From Bacillota bacterium (GTDB taxonomy: Bacteria > Bacillota > Clostridia > Oscillospirales > Ruminococcaceae), in NCBI GenBank assembly GCA_023396225.1, contig JAEWWT010000010.1, positions 124,001 through 188,000 on the forward strand: a DNA stretch of 64,000 nucleotides. Reading direction: 5' to 3'. The notes beneath the pieces were generated by a model. The model saw only the letters and a list, made by a program, of their open reading frames with translations. It ran no database searches and was not told where the DNA came from. Every line of letters begins with the position of its first letter. Position 1 is the first letter of the stretch. Both the position numbers and the translations under genes were made by a program. Below, in pieces: positions 1-7,925 of this stretch.

Positions 1-1866
1 GATGATGTTTTCGGGGAGAACTACGACCCGCTTGATGAAGATTATGACCCTTATGCTGAAAAAAATGATGAGGGAAAGGAAACTGAAGAAAAAAGCCAGA
101 CTGAAAAAGAAGAGTCAGAATCAGCCACAGCCATGACTGAAAGTGAAACTGATGAAACATCTCCGGTAAAAACAATCAGCGGCAGTACAAGCAATTCTAC
201 AAGCACAAAGGCAGATAAAGATGTTACTCTCAACATTAAAAACTCAAACAGCTGGGAAAATGGCAGTGATAAATTCACTCAACTTGATGGAACTATAAAA
301 AACAAAAGTAAATCAGATATATCCGGCTGGACAGCTGTAATAAAAGCATCCTCCGGCGTAAAAGTAGATCAGAAGTGGAATTGTGAAATTTCGGTTAATG
401 GGGATACACTTACTGTAAAGCCTGTTGAACATAATTCTACGGTAACATCCGGCGGAGAAGGCACATTCGGAATGATTCTCTGCAATGCAGGGAAGATTTC
501 ACCTTCAGATAGTTACATAGAATATGATAACAAGAAAACAACGGCAACATCTTCCGGCAATTCCAATAATACAAACAACAATAATAACAATAACAATACC
601 TCAAAGAATGTTGGAAACAGTAATCCTAAAATAGTTCAGGCAAAAGATGTTCCTGCACCAACAACTGACGACTGGCTTTATGTAAAGGGCAACAAGATTG
701 TTGATAAGGATGGAAAGCAGGTCTGGTTGACAGGTGTCAACTGGTTTGGCTACAATACAGGTACAAACACATTTGACGGCTTGTGGAACAGTGACCTTAA
801 TACTTCTATTGATGCAATTGCTGACAGAGGCTTTAATCTGCTAAGAGTTCCGATTTCTGCGGAACTTATCCTTGAATGGTCAAACGGCAGTTATCCGACA
901 GCAAACTTCAATCAGGCTACAAATTCATACCTTGTCGGAATGAACAGCCTTGAGATTTTTGACTATGTTGTAGGGCAGTGCAGGGCAAACGGAATCAAGA
1001 TAATGATTGATATTCACTCTGCTGAAACAAATGCATCAGGACATATGATAAATATGTGGTATGCAGGGAGCATTTCGGAGAAGAATTACATAGATGCACT
1101 TGCGTGGATGGCAGACAGATATAAAAATGATGATACAATAATAGCTTATGACCTCAAAAATGAGCCTCACGGAAAGGCATCAGAGTCACCGAGAGCAAAG
1201 TGGGATAATTCAAAGGATTCTGACAACTGGAAATACGTTGCTGAAAAGGCAGCAAATGCAGTATTGAAGAAGAATCCTAATGTCTTGATAATGGTTGAGG
1301 GTATTGAAATCTACCCTATGGACATTAAGAACAACGGCAATTTTACTTCCCAGAATATGTCTGATTATTATACAACATGGTGGGGCGGAAATTTACGTGG
1401 AGTTAAGGAGAACCCGATTAATCTGGGTAAATATCAGAACAAGCTTGTTTATTCTCCGCACGATTATGGCCCGACCGTATATAAGCAGCCATGGTTCAAT
1501 GGTAATTATACATATGACAGCCTGATGAAAGACTGCTGGAATGACAACTGGTTTTATATTTACAAGGATAAGACGGCTCCTGTTCTTATCGGAGAATGGG
1601 GAGGGTATATGACCGAACCTAATATTATATGGATGACACATATGAGAAAGCTTATAAAGACAAACAAGCTTCACCATACATTCTGGTGTTTCAATGCAAA
1701 TTCAGGGGATACAGGCGGGCTTGTGCTTGATGATTTTAAAACATGGGATGAAGAAAAGTATGCTTTTGTAAAGGAAGTTTTATGGCAGCAGAATGGAAAG
1801 TTTGTTGGGCTTGATCATAAGATTCCTCTAGGGGATAACGGAATTACACTTGAAGAAGCAAAATAA
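1..1866 (+). CDS. GH5 endo-beta-1,4-glucanase with CBM2-like module (5' end outside window)
   Basis: The frame is open from base 1, so the true start lies upstream and the Met codon at 133 is internal. In order: an acidic Asp/Glu-rich stretch (1-130), a Ser/Thr linker, a CBM2-like cellulose-binding module (about 225-530, with Trp in SWENGS, SGWT and QKWN), an Asn-rich linker (about 560-620), and a GH5 barrel (about 670-1800). The acid/base Glu is in LKNEPHG (codon 1162-1164) and the nucleophile Glu in LIGEWGG (codon 1594-1596), so both catalytic residues are present. The barrel start TGVNWFGYNTG suggests subfamily GH5_1 (inference). The protein ends shortly after the barrel with no dockerin. 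It should cut cellulose outside the cell, but its secretion signal or anchor cannot be seen. Confidence 0.93.
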   Translation, partial: DDVFGENYDPLDEDYDPYAEKNDEGKETEEKSQTEKEESESATAMTESETDETSPVKTISGSTSNSTSTKADKDVTLNIKNSNSWENGSDKFTQLDGTIKNKSKSDISGWTAVIKASSGVKVDQKWNCEISVNGDTLTVKPVEHNSTVTSGGEGTFGMILCNAGKISPSDSYIEYDNKKTTATSSGNSNNTNNNNNNNNTSKNVGNSNPKIVQAKDVPAPTTDDWLYVKGNKIVDKDGKQVWLTGVNWFGYNTGTNTFDGLWNSDLNTSIDAIADRGFNLLRVPISAELILEWSNGSYPTANFNQATNSYLVGMNSLEIFDYVVGQCRANGIKIMIDIHSAETNASGHMINMWYAGSISEKNYIDALAWMADRYKNDDTIIAYDLKNEPHGKASESPRAKWDNSKDSDNWKYVAEKAANAVLKKNPNVLIMVEGIEIYPMDIKNNGNFTSQNMSDYYTTWWGGNLRGVKENPINLGKYQNKLVYSPHDYGPTVYKQPWFNGNYTYDSLMKDCWNDNWFYIYKDKTAPVLIGEWGGYMTEPNIIWMTHMRKLIKTNKLHHTFWCFNANSGDTGGLVLDDFKTWDEEKYAFVKEVLWQQNGKFVGLDHKIPLGDNGITLEEAK

Positions 1867-1878
1867 ATAATAATTAAA

Positions 1879-1906
1879 GAGCCTTTCTTGGAATACGGAA
1901 AGGCTC
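1879..1906. terminator. Hairpin terminator between convergent genes
   Basis: Perfect 9-bp inverted repeat GAGCCTTTC / GAAAGGCTC with a 10-nt loop. Read on the minus strand it is followed by TTTAATTATTATTT, so it fits best as the terminator of the putP gene. It may also stop the GH5 transcript. Confidence 0.6.
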
Positions 1907-2003
1907 AGTTTGTAGAAAAACTAATATAAAAAGTTTGCCAGCCTACTTGTTTTTTTAAGAGAAATTTGGGCAAAGCAAGCACAGGCTTTCCATTATTAAA
2001 AAA

Positions 2004-3557
2004 CTACTCTTCAGATGTTATCTCTTTCATCTGATTTACGAGTTCAAATTCATCCTGAATTTCCTTTGATGGCTTAGGTGTAACAATACTTACAACTATT
2101 ATGAATATACATGCAACTATAAATGCAGGAAGTAACTCATATATGTTGAAAGTACCTCCCAAAGGACGTACAGCATACTTCCAGATAAATACTACCGCTC
2201 CTCCTGAAAGCATTCCAGCAAATGCTCCCCACTTATTCATTCTCTTCCAGAACAATGAGAACAGCATTACTGGTCCGAAAGCTGCACCAAATCCAGCCCA
2301 TGCAAATGATACAATAGCGAATACTGAACTGTTAGGGTCCCATGCAAGAACAATACCGATTACTGCAATAACGACAAGTGTTAATCTCGCAATTAGCATT
2401 GAAACTTTTTCACTTGTCTTAACCTTGAAAAGACCTGCGATAATATTGTGTGAAACACCAGACGAAGCGGCAAGAAGCTGCGAATCAGCTGTTGACATTG
2501 TACTTGCAAGAATTCCCGCAAGGATTACTCCGGCAATAATTGCAGGCATTATACCAAATGAGCTAAGATAATTTGAAATTCTTACTATGATTGTCTCTGA
2601 ATCTGAACCTTCAAGAACAGGAATTACGCCCTTTGCAGACATAGCATTACCTACAATACCGATAACAACTCCGACAGCAAGTGAAATTACTACCCATATA
2701 GAAGCAATTCTTCTTGAAAGTTTAAGCTTTTTACTATCGTCAATAGCCATGAATCTAAGCAGAATATGAGGCATACCAAAGTATCCAAGTCCCCAGGCTG
2801 TTGTTGATATTATAGTAATAAACCCATATCCTTCAGCGCTGTTTGTTGAAGCATTATGTGTTGCTGTAAAGCTGATATATCCTGCTAAAGATTTTGCATT
2901 TTCAATTACAGCACTAATTCCTCCAGCTGATACAGTTCCGAACACAAGAACAACAATCAGTGCAGCAGTCATAACAATACTTTGCATAAAGTCAGTTGTA
3001 CTTGCTGCAAGGAATCCACCAAGGCATGTATATGCAATAATAACAGCCGCACTTATAACCATTGCAACGTGATAATCAACACCAAAAAGACTTCCGAAAA
3101 GCTTACCGCAAGCAGCAAATCCTGAAGCGGTATAAGGAATGAAGAATATCACGATAATTAATGCAGCCAAAGCCATAAGAATATTTTTCTTTTCTCTGAA
3201 ACGGTTTGAGAAAAATTCAGGAATAGTAATTGAATTGTTGCAAACCTCAGAATACTTTCTTAATCTCTTAGCAACAATAAGCCAGTTAAGATATGTTCCG
3301 ACTGCAAGTCCAATTGCAGTCCATCCTGCATCTGCAACTCCTGCAAGATATGCTACGCCAGGAAGTCCCATAAGCAACCAACTGCTCATGTCAGAAGCTT
3401 CGGCACTCATTGCAGTTACTAATGGTCCAAGTTTTCTTCCTCCAAGATAAAAATCATCAACGTTTTTGTTTTTTTCTGAACACCTAACTCCGATGAGAAT
3501 AACAATCAGTAAATATACTGCCATTACAATCATCATATAAACCTGTGCGCTTGTCAT
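2004..3557 (-). CDS. putP: Sodium/proline symporter (SSS family)
   Basis: 517-residue polytopic protein of the sodium:solute symporter family, probably importing proline with Na+. It is highly hydrophobic throughout (about 13 membrane segments expected for the family). It carries the early motif DFYLGGRKLGP followed by MSAEASDMSSWLLMGLPG, which is typical of PutP. The start ATG has AGAGGG upstream and the length is normal for the family. It is a single-gene unit: a minus-strand promoter lies about 65 bp upstream and a hairpin lies downstream. The exact substrate (proline or another amino or organic acid) is inferred from resemblance. Confidence 0.9.
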   Translation of the reverse strand: MTSAQVYMMIVMAVYLLIVILIGVRCSEKNKNVDDFYLGGRKLGPLVTAMSAEASDMSSWLLMGLPGVAYLAGVADAGWTAIGLAVGTYLNWLIVAKRLRKYSEVCNNSITIPEFFSNRFREKKNILMALAALIIVIFFIPYTASGFAACGKLFGSLFGVDYHVAMVISAAVIIAYTCLGGFLAASTTDFMQSIVMTAALIVVLVFGTVSAGGISAVIENAKSLAGYISFTATHNASTNSAEGYGFITIISTTAWGLGYFGMPHILLRFMAIDDSKKLKLSRRIASIWVVISLAVGVVIGIVGNAMSAKGVIPVLEGSDSETIIVRISNYLSSFGIMPAIIAGVILAGILASTMSTADSQLLAASSGVSHNIIAGLFKVKTSEKVSMLIARLTLVVIAVIGIVLAWDPNSSVFAIVSFAWAGFGAAFGPVMLFSLFWKRMNKWGAFAGMLSGGAVVFIWKYAVRPLGGTFNIYELLPAFIVACIFIIVVSIVTPKPSKEIQDEFELVNQMKEITSEE

Positions 3558-3622
3558 TTGTTTCCCTCTTTCTTATGTTTTATTTTGTTCTGAATAGCAC
3601 ATCCAGACAACTAACAAAAATA

Positions 3623-3651
3623 ATTTTACCATATCACAGTATTTTTTGCAA
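3623..3651 (-). promoter_or_regulatory. putP promoter
   Basis: Minus-strand TTGCAA, 17-bp spacer, TAAAAT, with TGG just before the -10 box. It lies about 65 bp upstream of the putP start. Confidence 0.6.
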
Positions 3652-3665
3652 CTTTTAAAAATTAT

Positions 3666-3740
3666 TTATGCAAATCACTGCATAATGCCTTGCAGAAGTA
3701 TAACATTTGAATAGCGGCAAAATTAATTATTGCAATAATT
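3666..3740. repeat. Two palindromes in the putP / hydrolase intergenic region
   Basis: The 346-bp AT-rich gap between divergent genes holds TTATGCA-6nt-TGCATAA (3666-3685) and a perfect 16-bp palindrome AATTATTGCAATAATT (3725-3740). Both lie between the two outward promoters and could be regulator binding sites. No regulator gene is adjacent. No gene is seen in this gap. Confidence 0.35.
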
Positions 3741-3796
3741 CTATTTTATTCGTTTATTTTCTGCATAAAATCCTATTTTATTTAATTGCTAAACTA

Positions 3797-3825
3797 TTGA
3801 CAAGCAAAATTAGATATTCTATAAT
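3797..3825 (+). promoter_or_regulatory. Consensus sigma-A promoter for the MBL-fold hydrolase
   Basis: Exact consensus TTGACA, 17 bp, TATAAT. It gives a leader of about 70 nt before the ATG at 3904. Confidence 0.85.
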
Positions 3826-3903
3826 TTGAAAGATAATTCTACAAAATTATACACAAAGTATACAAATATGCGTAATTCAAAGCATAAGAAGGGATAAATT
3901 AAC

Positions 3904-4617
3904 ATGGAGCAGATTGTTATAAGGAACTTAGGCATTGGTGCATTAATAATAGAAACAGAAAAAAAGCGTATACTGATTGATGCCTTTAATACTCTGATTG
4001 AACCTACGAATGTATTATCTGGAGACATAATCATTTTTACGCATGATGACGGGGACCACTTCTGCCCTGAAAAATTACCTTTAGTAAAGGGACAGGATAT
4101 TACTATAATAGGTCCACCCTCTATTGTTAAACCAGTTCTTATAAGTGGGAAAGCAGACATAGAACAAATAGAGGTACTATATACTAATAGCTATTCTGAA
4201 CCCTCCAAAATGTCATTGGATCAAATTAATATTATTTGCTATAATACCAGACATTTCAATCATTGGGATCCACTACATAACAGTTATCTTATTGAGATGT
4301 CGGGAAGACGCATATATATTACAGGTGACAGCACATTGACAAGTGAACAGGTTGAAATCATAGGCGAAACTGATGCAGTAATATGCAACCTTGTTGATGA
4401 AGGCTATTTAAAAGGAAAAGACAATGCCGAAATAGCAATTCAACACACTTATGATTATTTATCAAAAATCAGATCAGAATGTAAAACAAAAATGATTATT
4501 GGTGTGCATCTGCTGGCTTTTGACTGGACAGTGGATGCAGATAAATTGAAAGAATATGTAGATTTACAAGGTTTAGAAAATATCATTATTCCTGTCAGTT
4601 CACAACAGAATATATAG
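3904..4617 (+). CDS. MBL-fold metal-dependent hydrolase (UlaG-like)
   Basis: 237-residue single-domain metallo-beta-lactamase-fold protein. The metal motif is HDDGDHF (HxxxDH type), followed by the later ligand regions NTRHFNHWD and YITGDST. The size and the YITGD segment fit the UlaG / COG2220 branch, whose members hydrolyse lactones or phosphodiesters. The substrate here is unknown. It is cytosolic with no signal peptide. The SD AGAAGGGA lies 8 nt before the ATG. It is transcribed alone from the consensus promoter upstream and converges with the small membrane-protein genes. Confidence 0.8.
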   Translation: MEQIVIRNLGIGALIIETEKKRILIDAFNTLIEPTNVLSGDIIIFTHDDGDHFCPEKLPLVKGQDITIIGPPSIVKPVLISGKADIEQIEVLYTNSYSEPSKMSLDQINIICYNTRHFNHWDPLHNSYLIEMSGRRIYITGDSTLTSEQVEIIGETDAVICNLVDEGYLKGKDNAEIAIQHTYDYLSKIRSECKTKMIIGVHLLAFDWTVDADKLKEYVDLQGLENIIIPVSSQQNI

Positions 4618-4650
4618 CTGTAATTAAATAAGTTTTTAAAGCAAACTTAA

Positions 4651-5205
4651 TCAATTATTTGTTGCAGCAATTATTGGCAGGGTGTCAGAAAGTACATATA
4701 CAAAAAAACTCATAGTAATTATTGATACAAAAAGAAATAAAAATAACATAAATAAATTAGCGAAAATTGTATTAATCCCCAAATTAACATAGTTGTCATT
4801 ACCGCCCTTACAGTATACATTAATTTGAAATGGAAATTTACTTGTAATATTCAAAGCATCAAAATTCTGTATATGTTCTCTTCCTTTATTATCATTCCAC
4901 AGAACCTTTAACATTTTACCCTTTCCGTAACCATCATACCCAATGCAGGTTCCCTTGAAGCATTCACCATGTTTGTATATGGTTATATTTATAATTAGGT
5001 TTCGTAAATAGGCAAATGTCGGCACTACAGGCAATGCACAAAGTATAAACATCCACATAATCTGCATAATCCATGTATTAATAAATCCTATAATAACCGT
5101 TAGCAAAGTAAGTACAGCACCAAAAATCAGAACTTTGCGCAAAAGATACAGCAAAGCTATAATTCCATTAGCGAATTGCTTAATTAAATTGAATATTGTC
5201 ATCAT
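4651..5205 (-). CDS. Hypothetical membrane protein, 184 aa
   Basis: Family not recognised. Two closely spaced hydrophobic segments lie near the N-terminus. A soluble middle follows, with a Gly-rich patch GYDGYGKGK and a possible beta-rich domain. A strong membrane segment lies near the C-terminus. The start is placed at the paired ATG codons at 5203-5205, which have AAGGG 8 nt upstream. The frame could be read back to 5319, but that extension overlaps a better small coding frame (5240-5453), so it is rejected. It is probably last in a transcript that also carries the two small membrane proteins at 5240-5670. Confidence 0.6.
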   Translation of the reverse strand: MMTIFNLIKQFANGIIALLYLLRKVLIFGAVLTLLTVIIGFINTWIMQIMWMFILCALPVVPTFAYLRNLIINITIYKHGECFKGTCIGYDGYGKGKMLKVLWNDNKGREHIQNFDALNITSKFPFQINVYCKGGNDNYVNLGINTIFANLFMLFLFLFVSIITMSFFVYVLSDTLPIIAATNN

Positions 5206-5239
5206 AATATTAACCCTTATTAAAAAATTAGCATGAACA

Positions 5240-5453
5240 TTACCAATGTAAGACTTCATCACTACATTCTTCTGAGTTACTGTACATATCATTGTATGCA
5301 TCCATTCTACCACGTTCATAAGCTTTCTGCATTGAAAGATTATGTAACGTAATTATCGTCAATATTGCAATCGAAATTAATCTTACAAACCATGCAAACC
5401 ATGAAAGTATAGTAATTTCCTTTGCTGTTTTTTTTATTATTTAGATTACTCAT
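5240..5453 (-). pseudogene. Small single-TM membrane protein, frameshifted at an A8 tract
   Basis: An ATG at 5453 with an excellent SD (AGGGGGA, 7 nt away) opens a frame that leaves the plausible coding frame at an A8 run (T8 at 5428-5435 on the plus strand). With seven A's the frame gives about 70 residues: a short Lys/Asn head, a membrane segment containing SWFAWFVRLISIAIL, and a polar acidic tail ending DEVLHW before TAA at 5240-5242. As written, the protein stops after about 37 residues. This may be a real mutation, phase variation, slippage at poly-A, or a sequencing error. Family not recognised. The stop falls 34 nt before the next gene's ATG, which suggests co-transcription. Confidence 0.55.
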
Positions 5454-5508
5454 GTAAAATCCCCCTATTTTATAAAAGAATAAATTTTTATATTTTAAAA
5501 ATTAAAAC

Positions 5509-5670
5509 CTAATCTTTATTATTTTTATATATAAAAAAATTTATAACTGAAATAATAAATGATATTGCATAGCAAACCGCTGCTCCCATTAGCCATTGTC
5601 CTGCAATAATCCCTACTATAAGTGTTCCTACTGTTCCACCAACCAAAGAAGCTAAAATTATCTTTTTCAT
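5509..5670 (-). CDS. Small two-TM membrane protein, 53 aa
   Basis: Starts at MKKI with a strong SD (GGAGG, 8 nt upstream). A longer frame from 5691 exists but lacks an SD. It has two hydrophobic helices: one Gly-rich (ASLVGGTVGTLIVGIIAG) and one ending before the basic tail FFIYKNNKD. No recognised family. It is first in a probable three-gene minus-strand unit of small membrane proteins. Confidence 0.6.
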   Translation of the reverse strand: MKKIILASLVGGTVGTLIVGIIAGQWLMGAAVCYAISFIISVINFFIYKNNKD

Positions 5671-5727
5671 GTTTATGTCCTCCGTAAACAAACTTTAATA
5701 ATTTGGCTATTATTTGTTCCAATTATT

Positions 5728-5756
5728 ATAATATCATTTTCTTTTCTAGAATACAA
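5728..5756 (-). promoter_or_regulatory. Promoter for the small membrane-protein unit
   Basis: Minus-strand TTGTAT, 17 bp, TATTAT, about 58 bp upstream of the ATG at 5670. Confidence 0.4.
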
Positions 5757-5796
5757 CCATATAATTACACATATTTACTTTTTATAAATACAGCAA

Positions 5797-5833
5797 AGCG
5801 GTGAATTAGCTGAAACAAGATTAATTCACCGCT
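5797..5833 (-). terminator. Rho-independent terminator of the CHASE2 cyclase gene
   Basis: Perfect 12-bp stem (AGCGGTGAATTA with its complement) starting a few bases after the cyclase stop. On the minus strand it is followed by a T-rich stretch. Confidence 0.8.
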
Positions 5834-5837
5834 ATAA

Positions 5838-7655
5838 TTATTTATCTTCTTCCTGCCTGTCTATACCAGTAAGAGAATACACAAACACACCTTTCGACTT
5901 ACCCTTGAGAGGTATTTCTCCGACTTCTTCAACAGTAACCCTGTCCTTTACAGCCTCATAAACAGCATCGCTAATAAGAATCTGTCCCCTTTTTGCATTG
6001 CTTTCAAGACGTGCGGAGGTGTTTACAGTATCACCGATTGCTGTGTAATCCATTCGGAAGTCACATCCTATGTTTCCGACAACTGCATTTCCGCAATTTA
6101 TACCGATACCAAAGCTTACACTTTTGCCGTATTTCTGCATAAGCTCATCTTCAAGCTTGTTTGCCCCTTGTAACATATCCCACGCAGCACAGCAAGCCTT
6201 GAATATGTAGTCGTCAAGATCAAAAGGCGCATTGAATACAGCCATAGTCGCATCTCCGATAAACTTGTCAAGTGTACCGTTATTCTTGAAAATTGAGTTT
6301 GTGGTAAGATTGAGGTAGCTGTTGAGAATTTCAACTACCTGCTCCGGCTCAAGGCTTTCGGAGAGTGGAGTAAATCCTCTTATATCAACAAACAGAACAG
6401 CAATATGTCTGTTTTCCCCTCCAAGAACCAGGTTGTAATGTCCCTTTTTTATAATATCATCAACAACCTGTGGGGCAACATACTTCTTGAAAACAGTTGC
6501 AAGCTTTCTCTTTTCGATTTTCTCCATGATAAATTCTTTTATAAGTGCAACCAGATATGCAAGAAAAATGAATACAGGAGCATAAAGAACCGGTATTATA
6601 ATATTTGCTTTACTATACAGCAGGATACCTGTAATAACATAAGCGGCAATAGAAAATATAAGAAGAACACTTGCTAATCTTATCGGACACTTTTTAAAAA
6701 TAAAGTACATCAGCATTGCAATAAGTGCCGTTACAATAGAAACAGTGGTTTTTGAAGCTGGGACAGGATAACAACCGTCCATAATACTTTGAATTATATT
6801 TGCATGAATTTCAACCCCGTTCATGAGGTTGTGACTTTTTGGCACAGAAAACTGATCCTGAAGTCCCTCTGCATATGCTCCGATAATAACAATACAATCA
6901 TTATATATTTTTGGATTTGCAGACGGGTCATTATTCAGCACATCTATAAGAGAAACATATTCATATTCATATGGTCTTCCGGCATATGATATCCACATTC
7001 TGTTATAGTCATCAAGATTTGGGATGTTTGGTGTTACTCCTATATTTCTGCAATAAACTTCATATACCTGCGAAGAAAAACTTTTGAGTTGTTCCCCGTT
7101 GTTGTCAAGGCTCAATAAAGCTGTCCTCATTTTGCCGTCATTATCTGTACTTGCATTTACAAAACCGCTTATTGCCGCTCCATCAAGATATGAATACTGA
7201 ACATTACTTATATGCATATGATTAATAAATTCTTTTCCTTCTCTGTCCTTTTCTATTTCAGTTGAGAAAGATATGTTAGAGCCTACAACAACTTTGCCAT
7301 TGTTCAGGCATGCATTATATAAAGCTTTGTCACCATCAGAAGTCATTTCACCGAACAACATAATATCAATGCCTATTACCGCAGGATAATCTCCAAGTTT
7401 GTTTATTACTTCAGCATATGTATCTCTTGACCACGTTCCGAAAGGACCAAGAGCCTGGAGAGTCTTATCATCAATTGCAATAATTTTAATTTTATTGTTT
7501 ATCCCTCTGTAATTCTGATACGTAATATCTTTAAGCAAATTATCAACAGGATAAAACAGTTCATAAAAACACACCAGAAAAGTCACCAAGCCAATTAATA
7601 ATGCTTCAAGCAAAGAATATTTTTTTGATCTCAAATCTGTCACTTCCCTTTTCAA
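5838..7655 (-). CDS. CHASE2-domain class III adenylate cyclase
   Basis: 605 residues. Order: N-terminal TM (about 13-33), large extracytoplasmic CHASE2 sensor (about 35-310), a cluster of C-terminal TM helices (about 315-390), and a cytoplasmic class III cyclase domain (about 410-600). Visible active-site pieces are the metal Asp in VDIRGF and GDATMAVF, the adenine-specifying Lys in DKFIGD, and Asn/Arg in NTSARLES. This points to cAMP production in response to an external signal. The start is a TTG with AAAGG 5 nt upstream; no good ATG exists. It is divergent from the FecR gene with a shared promoter region. CHASE2 and FecR domains are known to co-occur in other bacteria, so the two may act together (inference). 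Confidence 0.9.
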   Translation of the reverse strand: MKREVTDLRSKKYSLLEALLIGLVTFLVCFYELFYPVDNLLKDITYQNYRGINNKIKIIAIDDKTLQALGPFGTWSRDTYAEVINKLGDYPAVIGIDIMLFGEMTSDGDKALYNACLNNGKVVVGSNISFSTEIEKDREGKEFINHMHISNVQYSYLDGAAISGFVNASTDNDGKMRTALLSLDNNGEQLKSFSSQVYEVYCRNIGVTPNIPNLDDYNRMWISYAGRPYEYEYVSLIDVLNNDPSANPKIYNDCIVIIGAYAEGLQDQFSVPKSHNLMNGVEIHANIIQSIMDGCYPVPASKTTVSIVTALIAMLMYFIFKKCPIRLASVLLIFSIAAYVITGILLYSKANIIIPVLYAPVFIFLAYLVALIKEFIMEKIEKRKLATVFKKYVAPQVVDDIIKKGHYNLVLGGENRHIAVLFVDIRGFTPLSESLEPEQVVEILNSYLNLTTNSIFKNNGTLDKFIGDATMAVFNAPFDLDDYIFKACCAAWDMLQGANKLEDELMQKYGKSVSFGIGINCGNAVVGNIGCDFRMDYTAIGDTVNTSARLESNAKRGQILISDAVYEAVKDRVTVEEVGEIPLKGKSKGVFVYSLTGIDRQEEDK

Positions 7656-7690
7656 CTAAACCTTTGTAACAATTACTTTACTGTAATTTT

Positions 7691-7719
7691 ATTGTAATAT
7701 ATAATGTTTTAAATTTCAA
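7691..7719 (-). promoter_or_regulatory. Promoter of the CHASE2 cyclase
   Basis: Minus-strand TTGAAA, 17 bp, TACAAT, about 36 bp upstream of the TTG start. Confidence 0.6.
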
Positions 7720-7749
7720 GAAAATTTTTATAAATTATGTAAAAATATA

Positions 7750-7778
7750 TTGACAAATAAATAAGTCAATAGTATAAT
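7750..7778 (+). promoter_or_regulatory. Consensus promoter of the riboswitch-FecR transcript
   Basis: Exact TTGACA, 17 bp, TATAAT. The expected transcript start near 7785 lies just before the riboswitch aptamer. Confidence 0.88.
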
Positions 7779-7794
7779 ATAAGCAAATAGAAAT

Positions 7795-7908
7795 ATTGGC
7801 AAAATTGATGAAAATCAATGACGCAAAGCAAAGAACCTAACCCTTATGGTATGGTGGTCGAGCTGCAGGAAAAACTGTTGTTCGCTATTATGCTATAGGG
7901 CTTTTTTT
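7795..7908 (+). promoter_or_regulatory. Cyclic-di-GMP-I (GEMM) riboswitch and expression platform
   Basis: The aptamer shows GGCAAA, a hairpin ATTGAT-GAAA-ATCAAT with a GNRA tetraloop, then GACGCAAAGC, ACCTAA and a closing segment ATGGTGGTCGAGCTGCA. This matches the class I c-di-GMP aptamer layout. A T7 run preceded by ATAGGGC (7895-7908) ends the leader just before the FecR gene's SD. ATAGGG can pair imperfectly with the aptamer's CCCTTAT, so an attenuator that changes fold on ligand binding is plausible; whether it is on or off is not decided. Two GGDEF proteins in this window could supply the ligand. Confidence 0.82.
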
Positions 7909-7925
7909 AATAATTGAGGTGCCGC

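Noticed and set aside
560..620. AAC/AAT-rich tract that could look like a repeat array
   Set aside because: It encodes the Asn-rich linker of the GH5 protein; there are no spacers as in CRISPR.
2101..3450. Several plus-strand open frames antisense to putP
   Set aside because: They mirror the codon structure of the putP gene and have no SD or recognisable domains.
5206..5319. Longer start for the 184-residue membrane protein
   Set aside because: The extension lies over the better small membrane-protein frame, while ATG 5205 has AAGGG at good distance.
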